From Pseudomonadota bacterium (GTDB lineage Bacteria > Pseudomonadota > Alphaproteobacteria > Sphingomonadales > Sphingomonadaceae), in NCBI GenBank assembly GCA_021849075.1, contig JAJZTH010000004.1, positions 1-64,000 on the forward strand: DNA of 64,000 nucleotides. Direction: 5' to 3'. The position numbers and the translations under genes were made by a program. Below are positions 36,601-45,867 of the stretch, one piece after another. Under the pieces are notes generated by a model, which had not been told where the DNA came from, ran no database searches, and saw only the letters and a program-made list of their open reading frames with translations. The first letter of the stretch is position 1. The number at the start of each line of letters is the position of its first letter.

Positions 36601-37853
36601 GCGCAGCGGATACGCTGTGGCGACTGACCGGGGTGGAGATTGTCGACATTAGCGGCCCGGTCGGCGTTTCTGCCGACGTGCGCGGCACGCTGGGCGATCC
36701 CGCCATCACCGGCAATTTCACGACGGATAATGCTGCGATCAACAGCCCGGTGACAGGCATGCGGCTGAAGAGCGTCAAGGCGCGTGGACGCTTCTCCGGC
36801 GCACAACTGGTCATTTCCAGCTTCGCCGCCAGCGCGCAAAATGGCGGTTCAGTGAACGGCGCCGGCCGCTTCACCTTCAACGGCATTGCCGGCGTGGGCA
36901 TGGATCTGGCGTTGCAGGCGGACAATGCCGCCCTGCTGGAGCGCGACGATATCGCCGCGACCGTCACCGGGCCGATCACGCTGAAATCCGACGGGATCGG
37001 CGGCACGATTGGCGGTGACCTGACCCTCAACCGCAGCCGCTTCACCATGGGCCGCGCGGCGGCCGTGGCGGAAATCCCGGAACTGCGCGTGACGGAGATC
37101 AACCGCCGTGGCGATGAAATCGAGCGGCCGCGCAGCAACGTGCCCTGGACGCTGGCGGTCAAGGCGCGCGCGCGCAACCGCTTGACCGTCACCGGCCTTG
37201 GCCTCGACAGCGAATGGCGCGCGGATCTCGACATTGGCGGGGTCGTCACCAATCCGGCCATCGCCGGCCGGGCCGAACTGGTGCGGGGTGGCTATGAATT
37301 TGCCGGCCGTCGTTTCGAACTGCGCGAAGGCCATATCCAGTTTGACGGAAAGGTGCCGGTCAACCCGACGCTGGATATCAGCGCCGAAGCGGATGTCAGT
37401 GACCTGTCCGCCACCATCCATGTCGGCGGCACCGGCCTGAAACCCGACATCACCTTCACCAGCACACCCGCCATGCCGCAGGACGAATTGCTGTCCCGCA
37501 TCCTGTTCGGTACATCGATTACCAACCTGTCTGCGCCCGAAGCGTTGCAACTCGCCTCTGCCGTCGGATCGCTTCAGGGCAATGGCGGGCTGGACCCGAT
37601 CAACGCGGTGCGCAAGGCGGCCGGGCTTGACCGGCTGCGCATCATCGCCGCCGACCCGACGCAGGGGCAGGGCACATCGATCGCGGCGGGCAAATATCTG
37701 ACCCGCAAAACCTATGTCGAACTGATCACCGACGGGCAGGGGTACAGCGCCACCCGGATGGAATATCAGGTCACGCGCTGGCTTTCGCTGCTTGGGGCCA
37801 TCTCCACCCTCGGGCGCCAGAGCGCCAACGTCCGCGTTTCCAAGGATTATTGA
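33657..37853 (+). CDS. tamB: TamB translocation and assembly module protein (AsmA-like, DUF490)
   Basis: A 1,398-residue protein. The N-terminal signal anchor (about 24-44) is followed by a very long beta-taco region, and the C-terminal DUF490 domain has the motif [20 protein letters not shown]. It ends in an aromatic residue, as usual. TamB spans the periplasm and works with TamA in outer-membrane protein insertion and lipid transport. The one-base overlap with tamA indicates coupled expression. Confidence 0.95.
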   Translation: MAEDNPPPIVPPPPPARRHRAWDGRWQRWVAGMLAAALLIIVGALAWLDTGPGHRFLASRIATIKSASGLKIAVGAIEGSIYRKAVLRNLTLSDPKGRFLDAPRVELDWWPFAWLSNRLDIDRLVIPQATLHKLPSLNPTQRQGPILPGFDIRLMQFSVGRLNIAQAVHGRVQTATMAGDADIRGGRAIIDLTARTLDGSDALTIALDSRPDADRFQLDVTVNASKAGVLAAMAGLKQDANLRIGGKGSWSRWDGRLAATLDGNPAADFVLAARSGAYSARGTVEGGAITGNGLIRRLADPRLAVRASGTMVDRVIDGHMMLQSAAFDLSADGAIDLRNNALDNMMLSLRLARPQALVKTMRGSDVTAKVRLDGPFAGLGYEYLLTAKQIAFDKTVIHDVRAEGKGRAAQKGPALIPLRLRARRLDGQGDLVEGIVRNFQIDGVLQLDGQQIVSNPMPFRSDKLRGKLVVRADLKNGRYDAGLDGQLNGLFIRGFGIVDLTSKLRATPRADGGFGLSGNAMARVRRLDNDFLRTLGGGLPTVRGGLELLRGGELALTDLKLDAPLLTLSGRGLRHPDQTLHLEASGRHQRYGPVQLMLDGMIERPTIDVTLQRPMDALGLRDVHAHLIPDANGYSYVASGGSTLGPFDGRGVILLPQGGQAVVRVANLAVSGVTASGDIRPLEGGLEGQLGVTGPVTGYIGFRPVDAIQQVQLKLTASDASFDGPTVIAVRRGTLDGTILLDPAGTSVTATAQARGLRVGGVLLGRLAANAELVDGKGKIRGSLSGQRGRIFDLQGEAQVEPDRVRLSAGGTIDKRPIRLNRAALFSRTEDGWRLSPATIGYAGGSLQLAGELGATSTHVEARMQKLPLSLLDIAYDNLGLGGMATGSLSYVQPRGGGLPTGKAELRIRGLSRSGLSLSSRPVDVGVNAVLTADRLATRMVFVGDGKTVGQAQALLTPLGSDGGIVDRLNRAPVFAQLRYNGAADTLWRLTGVEIVDISGPVGVSADVRGTLGDPAITGNFTTDNAAINSPVTGMRLKSVKARGRFSGAQLVISSFAASAQNGGSVNGAGRFTFNGIAGVGMDLALQADNAALLERDDIAATVTGPITLKSDGIGGTIGGDLTLNRSRFTMGRAAAVAEIPELRVTEINRRGDEIERPRSNVPWTLAVKARARNRLTVTGLGLDSEWRADLDIGGVVTNPAIAGRAELVRGGYEFAGRRFELREGHIQFDGKVPVNPTLDISAEADVSDLSATIHVGGTGLKPDITFTSTPAMPQDELLSRILFGTSITNLSAPEALQLASAVGSLQGNGGLDPINAVRKAAGLDRLRIIAADPTQGQGTSIAAGKYLTRKTYVELITDGQGYSATRMEYQVTRWLSLLGAISTLGRQSANVRVSKDY

Positions 37854-37855
37854 CC

Positions 37856-39250
37856 GTGACCAAGAGCCGTATCGACGCTGGCACCGCGATCAGCGTGATG
37901 GATCTGTTCACCATCGGCATTGGCCCGTCCAGTTCGCACACGGTCGGCCCGATGCGCGCTGCGCTGATGTTCATGGACACGCTGCCGGCGATTCCTGCTC
38001 GGGTGCAATGCGAATTGTTCGGATCGCTGGCGCTGACCGGCAAGGGGCACGCCACCGATGTCGCCATCCTGCTCGGCCTGTCGGGTCATCGCCCCGAAAG
38101 CGTCGATCCCGATGCCATTCCCGCCATCCTCGCCGCGATCCGCAGCGACGGGCGCATTCGGGCGGGCAGCGCCATCGACCATTGGGTGTCGTTTGCGGAA
38201 GAAAGCGACCTTCGCTTCTGCATGGGCGAGTTTCTCGAAGCGCACAGCAATGGCATGCGCTTTTCGGCCTGGTTTGACGGGCGCGCCGAACCGCTGGTGC
38301 GCGATTATTATTCGATCGGCGGCGGAGCGGTGCTGCCCGGCGTCGTCCCGGTCAGCGACGATACGCCGCTCGGTCATAATGTCGTTCAGCCCTATCCCTT
38401 TTCCTCCGGCGCAGAGATGCTGACCCAAGGGGAGATGAGCGGCCTGTCGATCGCGACGCTGGTGTTGCGCAACGAAGGCGCATGGCGCGTGCAGGCGGAG
38501 ACGGACGCTTTCCTCGACAGCGTCATCGACGCCATGTCGGCTTCGATCGAACGGGGGCTGATGCAGGAAGGATTGCTGCCCGGCGGCCTGAAAGTGCGCC
38601 GCCGCGCCCGCGCCATTCATCAACGGCTGCGGTTGCAACAGGATGCGCTGGGACCGGCGCAGATTTTTGAATGGGTCAGCCTGTTCGCGCTCGCCGTGAA
38701 TGAGGAGAATGCCGCTGGCGGCCGGGTTGTCACCGCGCCCACCAATGGCGCTGCGGGCGTGATCCCGGCGGTGCTCCATTATTACCGCCGCTTCGTGCCC
38801 GGCGCGGACCGAGACGGGGAACGGCGCTTCCTGCTCACCGCCGCCGCGATCGGTTTCCTCTATAAAAAGCGCGCCTCCATCTCCGCCGCCGAAATGGGCT
38901 GTCAGGGCGAAGTGGGCGTGGCCTGTTCCATGGCGGCGGCCGGGCTGGCCGCCGTGTTGGGCGGCACCAACAGTCAGGTCGAAAATGCCGCAGAGATCGG
39001 TATGGAGCATAATCTGGGCCTCACCTGCGATCCGATCGGTGGCCTCGTCCAGATTCCCTGCATCGAACGCAATACGATGGGCGCGGTCAAGGCGATCAAC
39101 GCCGCCTATCTCGCCTTGCAGGGGGATGGCCGGCATATCGTCAGTCTGGACGCGGTGATCGAAACCATGCGCCAGACGGGTGAGGATATGGCCAGCCGGT
39201 ACAAGGAAACATCGCTCGGCGGCCTGGCCGTCAACGTGGTGGAGTGCTGA
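37856..39250 (+). CDS. sdaA: L-serine ammonia-lyase (single-chain, iron-sulfur)
   Basis: A 464-residue enzyme in which the beta domain ([20 protein letters not shown]) and alpha domain are fused. The cluster cysteines are in [16 protein letters not shown] and [12 protein letters not shown]. It deaminates L-serine to pyruvate using a [4Fe-4S] cluster. The start is a GTG at 37856, two bases after the tamB stop codon, so it is probably in the tamAB transcript, an unexpected partner. An imperfect hairpin lies just after the stop codon. Confidence 0.94.
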   Translation: MTKSRIDAGTAISVMDLFTIGIGPSSSHTVGPMRAALMFMDTLPAIPARVQCELFGSLALTGKGHATDVAILLGLSGHRPESVDPDAIPAILAAIRSDGRIRAGSAIDHWVSFAEESDLRFCMGEFLEAHSNGMRFSAWFDGRAEPLVRDYYSIGGGAVLPGVVPVSDDTPLGHNVVQPYPFSSGAEMLTQGEMSGLSIATLVLRNEGAWRVQAETDAFLDSVIDAMSASIERGLMQEGLLPGGLKVRRRARAIHQRLRLQQDALGPAQIFEWVSLFALAVNEENAAGGRVVTAPTNGAAGVIPAVLHYYRRFVPGADRDGERRFLLTAAAIGFLYKKRASISAAEMGCQGEVGVACSMAAAGLAAVLGGTNSQVENAAEIGMEHNLGLTCDPIGGLVQIPCIERNTMGAVKAINAAYLALQGDGRHIVSLDAVIETMRQTGEDMASRYKETSLGGLAVNVVEC

Positions 39251-39261
39251 TCAAGCGCATG

Positions 39262-39300
39262 CAATTCATCGCCTGATGCGCACATATGCGCGGTGAATTG
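39262..39300. terminator. Hairpin after sdaA
   Basis: CAATTCATCGC and GCGGTGAATTG form an 11-bp stem with one G-T pair. It is followed by AAGTGATTTTGTGT, a weak T tract. Probable end of the tamAB-sdaA transcript. Confidence 0.5.
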
Positions 39301-39424
39301 AAGTGATTTTGTGTCATTAATGCCACATAATCAGATGTTTATCTCTGGTTCATGAAACCAGTTCGGCCGTTCGGGCTTCTGCGTCTCACCCCTGTCGGGG
39401 CGATAAGGACAATGGAGATACCCT

Positions 39425-40078
39425 ATGCGTAAGTTGATGGTCGCAACTCTTCTGGCTGGCGCAACCGTCGCCGCTCCCGCGCTCGCGCAGGAGGCTGGTC
39501 CGACCTTCACCGGTCCCCGGGTCGAGGGCATATTGGGCTATGATCATACCGGCGCAGGCAGCAGCGTCGACAATGACAATGGCAGCGACGACCAGAAGAT
39601 CGACGGTCTGCTTTATGGTGTCGGCGCTGGCTATGACGTAAATCTGGGCAGCGCGGTCGTTGGCGTCGAAGGCGAGTGGACCAACTCCACGTCGAAGAGC
39701 AACCGTCGCGACCTGACCGACAATTTCGGTTTCGGCCGGGTCAAACAGGGCCGCGACCTCTATGTCGGCGCGCGTGCGGGTATCCTCGCCGATCCTGCGA
39801 CGCTGGTCTATGTAAAGGGTGGCTACACCAATACCAAGCTCAAGGTGCTGGCTGGCGATACTGACGAAACCACCGATACCGCGTTCAAGCTGGACGGCTG
39901 GCGCATTGGCGCTGGCGTGGAGCGGGCAATCAACGCCAAAACCTTCGCCAAGGTCGAATATCGCTATTCCAAATATGAGGATGCGCACATCAACTTCGCC
40001 GACGGGTCGACCAGCAGCGAATTTGGCATCGACACCGATCGCCATCAGATCGTCGGCAGCGTTGGCTGGCGCTTCTGA
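39425..40078 (+). CDS. Outer-membrane beta-barrel protein (Omp25/OmpA-like small porin)
   Basis: A 217-residue protein with a Sec signal (cleavage after APALA) and an eight-stranded barrel. Strands include GLLYGVGAGYDVNL, VVGVEGEWTNS and FAKVEYRYSKYED, with the usual C-terminal terminal-strand signature VGSVGWRF. The family is abundant in alphaproteobacteria as structural or immunodominant outer-membrane protein. Its 174-base leader has a small CTGGTT/AACCAG repeat at 39,345-39,361 that could bind a regulator. A strong terminator follows. Confidence 0.9.
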   Translation: MRKLMVATLLAGATVAAPALAQEAGPTFTGPRVEGILGYDHTGAGSSVDNDNGSDDQKIDGLLYGVGAGYDVNLGSAVVGVEGEWTNSTSKSNRRDLTDNFGFGRVKQGRDLYVGARAGILADPATLVYVKGGYTNTKLKVLAGDTDETTDTAFKLDGWRIGAGVERAINAKTFAKVEYRYSKYEDAHINFADGSTSSEFGIDTDRHQIVGSVGWRF

Positions 40079-40107
40079 AAGACGGCGGCCAATACCGCAT
40101 AAGGGAA

Positions 40108-40136
40108 GGGGCCGGTCGTGCGATCGGCCCCTTTTT
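40108..40136 (+). terminator. Rho-independent terminator of the outer-membrane protein gene
   Basis: GGGGCCG and CGGCCCC form a 7-bp stem with a 10-base loop, followed by five T residues. Confidence 0.85.
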
Positions 40137-40194
40137 GCGTCGGCATGCCGATGGCCCCTATCTGACCGCGTGCCGGGATGTTATTTACATCCAT

Positions 40195-40614
40195 GTGAGT
40201 AACGCGATTCCCCACCTGTACCCTGTCGGCATCGACCCCGAAGACATCGATTTCATGGGGCATGTCAACAATGCCAGCTATCTGAAATGGGTGCAAAATG
40301 CGGTGCTGGACCATTGGCGCGCGCTTGCGCCTGCTGAAGCGGTGGCGCAGCATCTGTGGGTCGCTCTCAAGCATGAGATTACTTATCGCAAGCCGACCTT
40401 CCTGGATGACGAGGTGATCGCCACCGTTCTGCTGGAAAAGGTGCAAGGCGCGCGGGCTTTTTATGAAACCGTCATCCGCCGCGGCGAGGAAGTGCTGGCG
40501 GAGGTCAAGTCCAGTTGGTGCTGTATCGACGCCGGCACGCTGCGCCCGGCGCGGCTGGCGCGCGATGTGATCGACCGGTTTTTCGCCAGTGATGAAGGCG
40601 GCGACCGCGCCTGA
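40195..40614 (+). CDS. Acyl-CoA thioesterase (4HBT hotdog family)
   Basis: A 139-residue hotdog-fold protein. The active-site region is DFMGHVNNASYLKWV, with the aspartate/asparagine pattern of the 4-hydroxybenzoyl-CoA thioesterase family. The segment EITYRKPTFLDDEV is also typical. It hydrolyses an acyl-CoA thioester in the cytoplasm; the acyl group is unknown. The start is uncertain: GTG at 40195 fits the family start, and no good ribosome binding site is seen. Confidence 0.85.
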   Translation: MSNAIPHLYPVGIDPEDIDFMGHVNNASYLKWVQNAVLDHWRALAPAEAVAQHLWVALKHEITYRKPTFLDDEVIATVLLEKVQGARAFYETVIRRGEEVLAEVKSSWCCIDAGTLRPARLARDVIDRFFASDEGGDRA

Positions 40615-40654
40615 ACCGCGTGTCTGGTGCCGGATTTGGGTGGATCCTGCCATT

Positions 40655-40797
40655 CCCCTCCCGCACGCGGGAGGGGTAGCGAGACTTAATGAGCGTAGCG
40701 AATTTAGTCGCAGCGGGGTGGGCCAGCGCAACGTCAAGCCCACCCCCTTGATGGGAGGCGTGTGACTCCCATCAACCCCTCCCGTTTACGGGAGGGG
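40655..40797. repeat. Cluster of four hairpins in the thioesterase/pyrF gap
   Basis: The cluster contains CCCCTCCCG/CGGGAGGGG twice (40655-40676 and 40776-40797), GGGGTGGGC/GCCCACCCC (40715-40746) and GATGGGAG/CTCCCATC (40750-40773). The outer two hairpins have identical arms, so the 143-base block looks like one composite intergenic element with hairpin ends. It lies between convergent genes. Confidence 0.7.
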
Positions 40798-40841
40798 GAA
40801 CATGTCCGAACTTAGCCGCAAGCAGACCCTGACAGCTTTCC

Positions 40842-41516
40842 TTACAGCGTCGCCTCAATTTCCCGCGCGGCCATGTCCGGATTTTCCGCCTGGCTGATCG
40901 GGCGGCCTATCACCAGCATGGATGCGCCCCGGTCCAGCGCCTGACGTGGCGTCACCGCGCGCTTCTGATCGCCCAGCGCGCCGCCAGCGGGGCGCACGCC
41001 CGGAACCACGAAGTAGCCGTCGTTCCACGCCGCCTTCGCGATCGCGACTTCCTCGCCCGAACAGACGATGCCGTCCAGCCCGGCGCTTTGCGCCAGATCG
41101 GCGAGCCTGCGAACCTGATCCTCGGCTTTCCCACCGACACCGATGTCGGCCAGATCGCTATTGTCCAGGCTGGTCAGTACGGTCACGGCGACGACCTTGG
41201 TCTTCAGTCCGGCTGCTGCCTTGGCGTCCTCCAGCATGGCGCGGCCGCCGGCGGCATGGACGGTCAGCACGGCGGGTTCCAGCACATGCAGCGCCTGCAC
41301 CGCCTTCGCCACGGTATTGGGAATGTCGTGCAGTTTCAGGTCAAGGAAGATCGGCAGGCCGAACTTCATCATTTCATGCACGCCATGATGGCCATTGGCG
41401 CAGAAAAATTCGAGGCCCAGCTTCAGCCCGCCGACATGATGTTTCACCTGCCCGGCAAGCGTCTGCGCCTTGCTCAGGTCGGGCGTGTCGATGGCGACGT
41501 AAATGGGGCTGGTCAT
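40842..41516 (-). CDS. pyrF: Orotidine 5'-phosphate decarboxylase
   Basis: A 224-residue TIM-barrel decarboxylase with the catalytic motif DLKLHDIPNTV and the phosphate-binding ends VVPGVRPAGG and MLVIGRPISQ. It makes UMP. The ATG at 41516 overlaps the lapA-like stop codon (ATGA). Confidence 0.96.
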   Translation of the reverse strand: MTSPIYVAIDTPDLSKAQTLAGQVKHHVGGLKLGLEFFCANGHHGVHEMMKFGLPIFLDLKLHDIPNTVAKAVQALHVLEPAVLTVHAAGGRAMLEDAKAAAGLKTKVVAVTVLTSLDNSDLADIGVGGKAEDQVRRLADLAQSAGLDGIVCSGEEVAIAKAAWNDGYFVVPGVRPAGGALGDQKRAVTPRQALDRGASMLVIGRPISQAENPDMAAREIEATL

Positions 41517-41854
41517 GCTGGTCCTGTAAGCGTGGGAGTGGAGGCGGCGCTATCCGGGATCGCCGCAGGAGACAAGGATTCCGGCGTCGCGGCCGGGGCG
41601 GGGGCTACCGTCGCGGCGACCAGAGCGCGTTCGGCGCTGTCGAGCCGGCGCTTCAGCCGCCAGCGGGTCGCCCGCGCCATCACCCAAAAGGGCAGCGCGC
41701 CCAGCAGGAAGGCGAGCAGCATCGGGAACCAGATTTTGGTTTCCCAGACGATGTCGCCCCAGACTTTGATCTCCACGGGCCGATTGTTCGCCTTGAAGAA
41801 CAAGGCGGCGGCAACCGCGATGACAACCCACCAGGCTGTCCGCAAAAATTGCAT
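41513..41854 (-). CDS. LapA domain protein (DUF1049)
   Basis: A 113-residue protein with two transmembrane helices (about 7-20 and 42-60) and a basic stretch (MARATRWRLKRRLDSAERAL) of the LapA family. The C-terminal 35 residues are Ala/Pro-rich. In E. coli LapA works with LapB on LpxC turnover. No LapB is adjacent. The gene overlaps pyrF by four bases. Confidence 0.85.
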   Translation of the reverse strand: MQFLRTAWWVVIAVAAALFFKANNRPVEIKVWGDIVWETKIWFPMLLAFLLGALPFWVMARATRWRLKRRLDSAERALVAATVAPAPAATPESLSPAAIPDSAASTPTLTGPA

Positions 41855-41889
41855 AGGCTTGAAACCCCTTGCTGCTGCTTTGGGGTAGC

Positions 41890-42762
41890 TTAGGCGATCG
41901 AGACGGATTTCGAAAGCGTCTGATCGATCCTGTCGATGGCTATCGTCATAACAAGCTGTGCGCTATCTCCCGGCGCGACCATCGCCATGCCGCCCCGGTT
42001 GATGGCGTCGGGCATATGGCTGACCGGCTCCAGACAGAAATCCTGGCTGGCGGGCGGGCGATAGACATGCAGCCAGTCCGCGCCTTGGGCGCGCAGCGTC
42101 AGGCGCAGGCCGTCGCCCCGCTCGACAATGGCGGGGCCAGTCCAGCCGGTATAGGCATTGTCGATCAGCGTGTCGCCGAGCACGATGCCGGGGCGCGACC
42201 AGTCGCCCAGCGTATCGGCTGGCGTCTCGCTTTTGGGGAGCATGTCGGAGGTGGAAAGCCACAGGTTGCGCGCATCGAAGCGCAGCGTCGTGGCTTCATC
42301 GGCCAGAAAATAGGGGTGAAAGCCAAGGCCGGCGGGCATCGGGGCGTCGCCGACATTGGTGAGAGACAAGGACATGGACAGTTGTGACGGGGTCAGCGCA
42401 ATGCGCTGTTCGGCGCGATAGGACCATGGCCAGCCGGCATCGCCGACGTGGGTCTGGACGAGGCGCACTGCGTCTGGACCTGTCTCTTTCGCTGTCCACG
42501 GCGTCTGCCAGCCAAAGCCGTGGATGCTGTGCGGATGGTCGCCGAAATTGAGCGGCAGCTGATAATCCTGCCCTTTCACGGTGAACCGCCCATGCGCGAT
42601 GCGATTGGCATAGGGGATGAGCGGAAAGCTGGCCATGGCGAGGGGATCATTCGCTCCCTCCGGCGCACGGCGCATCAGGTCGACGCCGTCCAGCGCCAGA
42701 TAGAGCAGCGAACCGCCAATGGCGGGCGAGAGAGCCGTTTCCAGCCCTCCCGCCGCGAGCAT
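41890..42762 (-). CDS. Aldose 1-epimerase family protein
   Basis: A 290-residue beta-sandwich mutarotase. Active-site pieces are HPHSIHGFGWQTPW (histidine), GFHPYFL (histidine) and DFCLEPVSHMP (the catalytic glutamate). It interconverts alpha and beta sugar anomers. In this cluster it likely prepares beta-D-xylose for the dehydrogenase XylB. It starts 14 bases after the sugar transporter stop codon and is last in the minus-strand xylose operon. Confidence 0.88.
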   Translation of the reverse strand: MLAAGGLETALSPAIGGSLLYLALDGVDLMRRAPEGANDPLAMASFPLIPYANRIAHGRFTVKGQDYQLPLNFGDHPHSIHGFGWQTPWTAKETGPDAVRLVQTHVGDAGWPWSYRAEQRIALTPSQLSMSLSLTNVGDAPMPAGLGFHPYFLADEATTLRFDARNLWLSTSDMLPKSETPADTLGDWSRPGIVLGDTLIDNAYTGWTGPAIVERGDGLRLTLRAQGADWLHVYRPPASQDFCLEPVSHMPDAINRGGMAMVAPGDSAQLVMTIAIDRIDQTLSKSVSIA

Positions 42763-42776
42763 GATGCTATCCTTGC

Positions 42777-44189
42777 TCAGCCGACCATATCCTCAAGTTC
42801 GCGGCCCTTGGTTTCATGCACCAGCGCGCGGACGAAGAAGAAGCTGATCGCGGCGAACAGCGCATAGCCAGTATAGGTCATGACCAGCCCTGGCGATACG
42901 GCGAGCGAGGGGAAGCTGACCGAAATGGCGGCGTTGGCGATCCACTGGGCAAAGCCAGCGACCGCCAGACCCGATCCCCGAATCTGGTTCGGGAACATTT
43001 CGCCCAGCATCACCCACATGATCGGACCCCAGCTGAGGTTGAAGAAGATCACATAGAGGTTCGCCGCGATCAGCGCCATCAGCCCGTTATGGCCCGGCAG
43101 GCTGACAGCGCCGTCCGCGCCGGTGACGGCAGTGGAGAAGGCATAGGCCACGATCGCCAGCGTCACGGCCATGCCCGCCGAGCCGATCAGCAACAGCGGC
43201 TTGCGGCCGATCCTGTCCACCAGCATGATGGTGCCCAGGCACGCACCGATCGACAGAACGCCCGACAATATGTTGATCTGAAGCGCATTATCTTCCGAAA
43301 AGCCGACGGCTTCCCACAGCGTTGCGCCATAATAGAAGACGACGTTGATGCCGACCAGCTGCTGGAAAACGGCAAGGCCAATGCCGGTCCACACGATCGG
43401 GCGGATTTTACCCGTGCTTTTACTGATCAGGTCCGACAGCTTCGGGCGATGATGGTCGCCTGCCAGACTGGCGCGGATTTCCGCCACCTTGCGCGTCGCG
43501 GCTTCCGCACCGAACAGGCGGGTCAGCACGGCATGAGCGCGTTCTTCCTGCCCACGCGCCACCAGATAGCGGGGGCTTTCGGGAATGACGAGCAAGGCGA
43601 GGAAATAGATGGCAGCCGGAATCGCTTGCAGCCAGAACATCCAGCGCCATGCCGGGAAATCGAGCCAGAGCGGTGCCGTGGATCCGCCAGCATAGCGGGC
43701 CAAAACGAAATTCGCGACGAACGCGCCGGTCAGGCCGGAAATGATCATCACCTGCTGCACCGAAGACAGGCGGCCGCGCACATTGGCGGGCGTGACTTCG
43801 GAGATATAGACGGGCGAAATGACGCTCGCCGCACCCACGCCCAGACCGCCGATGATGCGGGCGATGATGAAGATGGCCGAGGAACCGGCCGCGCCGGCGA
43901 CGATCGCGCTGACGAGGAAGAGGATGGCGGCCAGCATCATCACGCCGCGACGGCCGATGATGTCGGCCATGCGACCCGCGCCGAACGCGCCGATCGACGA
44001 TCCGACCAGAATCGCGCCGACATTGACGCCGATGCCCAGCTTGCCAAGGTCAAAGGCGCTTTCCAGCCCCTTCTGGGTGCCGTTGATGACGCCCGAATCA
44101 TAGCCGAACATGAAGCCGCCGATCGTCGCCACCGCGACAATGGCGGCGATGAAGGCCATATTGACCCTCTCGGCGCTCCCCTCATTCAT
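42777..44189 (-). CDS. Sugar porter family MFS transporter (probable D-xylose/hexose:H+ symporter)
   Basis: A 470-residue 12-helix MFS protein of the sugar porter family: FGYDSGVINGTQKGLE in helix 1, the RRGVMM loop, PESPRYL after helix 6, DRIGRKPLLLIGS, and PNQIRGSGLAVAGFAQW. Relatives are XylE, GalP and GlcP. Two start sites have ribosome binding sites (44189 and 44159). Its position between xylC and aldose epimerase points to xylose as the cargo (inference). Confidence 0.9.
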   Translation of the reverse strand: MNEGSAERVNMAFIAAIVAVATIGGFMFGYDSGVINGTQKGLESAFDLGKLGIGVNVGAILVGSSIGAFGAGRMADIIGRRGVMMLAAILFLVSAIVAGAAGSSAIFIIARIIGGLGVGAASVISPVYISEVTPANVRGRLSSVQQVMIISGLTGAFVANFVLARYAGGSTAPLWLDFPAWRWMFWLQAIPAAIYFLALLVIPESPRYLVARGQEERAHAVLTRLFGAEAATRKVAEIRASLAGDHHRPKLSDLISKSTGKIRPIVWTGIGLAVFQQLVGINVVFYYGATLWEAVGFSEDNALQINILSGVLSIGACLGTIMLVDRIGRKPLLLIGSAGMAVTLAIVAYAFSTAVTGADGAVSLPGHNGLMALIAANLYVIFFNLSWGPIMWVMLGEMFPNQIRGSGLAVAGFAQWIANAAISVSFPSLAVSPGLVMTYTGYALFAAISFFFVRALVHETKGRELEDMVG

Positions 44190-44219
44190 CCTGACTTCCT
44201 TCCAACTCTTCTATACTAT

Positions 44220-45107
44220 CTATATCGTTGCGACATGGCCCGGCAGCCCCGCGACCCCGGGATCGAAGGCGAACAGATCGCCCGCCAGGGGCTGTTCTGT
44301 CAACGCTGTCATGTCCAGCCCCTTGCGCGCCGTCGTTGCATAAGCGGTTTTCAGGTCCGCGCCGCCAAAGGCGATTTTGGTGATGTTGGCGACGGGGAAG
44401 CGGATTTCGCGCATCAGCTTACCCGCCGGATCATAGCGGCGCACGGCCCATCCGCCGAACAGGCCAGTCCACAAACATCCTTCGGCATCGACGGTCGGCC
44501 CGTCGGGATAGCCCGCGCCGTCCTCGATCTTGGTGAACAGGGTCGTGTTGCCGACCGTGCCGTCCTCCATCAACGCGGTGCGCCAGATGCGCCGTCCCAG
44601 CGTATCGGTATGATAGAGGGTTTGGCCATCGGGAGAGAGGGCGGGGCCGTTGGTGATCGACACGGCAGGCAGGCCGGTTTCGACACAGCGACCGTCATGA
44701 AAGCGGTAGAAATAGCCGCTGTCGGCTTCCTCCGCATCGTCCATCGATCCGAACCACAAGGCGCCGTCGGGCGCGACGCAGGCGTCGTTCTGGCGATTGC
44801 CCGGCAGATGCGTTTCGGGTGCGTGGATCAGCGCAAAGCTGCCCTGCGTCGGGTCAAAGCGATGCACGCCCGATTGCAGACCGACTGCGAACAGTCCGTC
44901 ACTGGTGGGCAGCACCCAGCCGACCTGACCGGGCGCTTCCCAGCTACGGCCGACGCCTTGCGCCGGATCGTAGCGATGGATGCGATGTTCCTTGATATCG
45001 ACGAACCACAGGGCCGCGTCGCGCGCGACCCAGACCGGCCCTTCGCCCAACGTCGCGCCGACGGACAGGACGCTTTGCGGATCGGCGATGGCCATGTCCG
45101 CACCCAT
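44220..45107 (-). CDS. xylC: SMP-30/gluconolactonase family protein, probable xylonolactonase XylC
   Basis: A 295-residue six-bladed propeller. Metal-site motifs are ATLGEGPVW (glutamate near residue 22), LPGNRQNDACVAPDG and ITNGPALSPDGQTLY, with the aspartate in GAGYPDGPTVDAEG. The family hydrolyses sugar lactones. The ATG at 45107 lies one base after the xylB stop codon; a second ATG at 45095 is possible. In the Weimberg pathway XylC opens xylonolactone, which fits the gene order xylX, xylB, xylC. Confidence 0.85.
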   Translation of the reverse strand: MGADMAIADPQSVLSVGATLGEGPVWVARDAALWFVDIKEHRIHRYDPAQGVGRSWEAPGQVGWVLPTSDGLFAVGLQSGVHRFDPTQGSFALIHAPETHLPGNRQNDACVAPDGALWFGSMDDAEEADSGYFYRFHDGRCVETGLPAVSITNGPALSPDGQTLYHTDTLGRRIWRTALMEDGTVGNTTLFTKIEDGAGYPDGPTVDAEGCLWTGLFGGWAVRRYDPAGKLMREIRFPVANITKIAFGGADLKTAYATTARKGLDMTALTEQPLAGDLFAFDPGVAGLPGHVATI

Positions 45108-45108
45108 C

Positions 45109-45867
45109 TCAGCGCCAGCCGGCGTCGATGAAATAATCATGGGCGGTGCAATAGCGCGCATCGTCCGACGCCAGGAACATCGCCAGCGCGGCAACATCGA
45201 CCGGCAGGATGCGGCCGTCGAGGCACTGGGCCGCGACGATTTCCGCTTCGCCCTCGGGCGTGTACCATTTTTCCTGACGCAGCGTCTTCACATTGCCGGG
45301 GATGATGGTGTTGACGCGGATATTGTCGCGGCCAAGATCGCGGGCGAGGCTACGGGTCAGCCCCTCGATCGCGGCCTTGGACGTCTGGTACAGTACCAGT
45401 TCGGGCAAAGCGAGGTGCCAGCTGATCGACCCGAAGTTCAGGATCACGCCGCCGCCGGCGCGTTTCATTGCCGGCACCACCGCCTGCGCCGCAAAGAACA
45501 GGTGGCGCAGATTGACCGCCATCCGCTCTTCCCAATAGGCCGGCGTTACCTCTTCGATCGTGTGGCGATCGTCATTGGCGGCATTGTTTATGAGGATGTC
45601 GATCCCGCCCAGCTGCTGCTCAACCGTCGCAAGCATCGCCTGCACTGCGTCGATATCGCGCAGATCGACGGCGTGGAAGATGGGCGTAAAGGCTGCGCCG
45701 GAAAGGCGCGTGACCAACGCCTCGCTCGCTTCCACCGCGATATCGCAGAAGGCGACATGCGCGCCCTGACCCACAAAAGCTTCGACCAGTCCTTCGCCGA
45801 TGCCGCTGCCGCCGCCGGAAATGAAGACCCGTTTGCCCTTCAGACTGGGGTAGATGGCGTGGCTCAT
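45109..45867 (-). CDS. xylB: D-xylose 1-dehydrogenase XylB (SDR family)
   Basis: A 252-residue short-chain dehydrogenase. The NAD loop is GGGSGIG (18-24), the active site S147/S149-Y160-K164, and NNAANDDRH is at 94-102. The start (AIYPSLKGKR) and the segments FGSISWHL, PGNVKT-RQEKWYTPEGEA and the C-terminal DAGWR recall, from memory, the characterised NAD-dependent xylose dehydrogenase of Caulobacter crescentus. It oxidises D-xylose to xylonolactone. The ATG overlaps the xylX stop codon (ATGA). Confidence 0.92.
   Translation of the reverse strand: MSHAIYPSLKGKRVFISGGGSGIGEGLVEAFVGQGAHVAFCDIAVEASEALVTRLSGAAFTPIFHAVDLRDIDAVQAMLATVEQQLGGIDILINNAANDDRHTIEEVTPAYWEERMAVNLRHLFFAAQAVVPAMKRAGGGVILNFGSISWHLALPELVLYQTSKAAIEGLTRSLARDLGRDNIRVNTIIPGNVKTLRQEKWYTPEGEAEIVAAQCLDGRILPVDVAALAMFLASDDARYCTAHDYFIDAGWR

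Noticed and set aside
33654..36839. A 1,061-codon open frame on the minus strand opposite tamB
   Set aside because: It is a mirror of codon bias in high-GC DNA. The translation is rich in Arg, His, Gln and Asp without domain motifs, and tamB on the other strand has clear TamB features.
42816..45131. A 771-codon open frame on the plus strand opposite the sugar porter and xylC
   Set aside because: Composition is random-like (Ala, Asp, Arg, Gln) and it crosses two well-supported genes on the minus strand.
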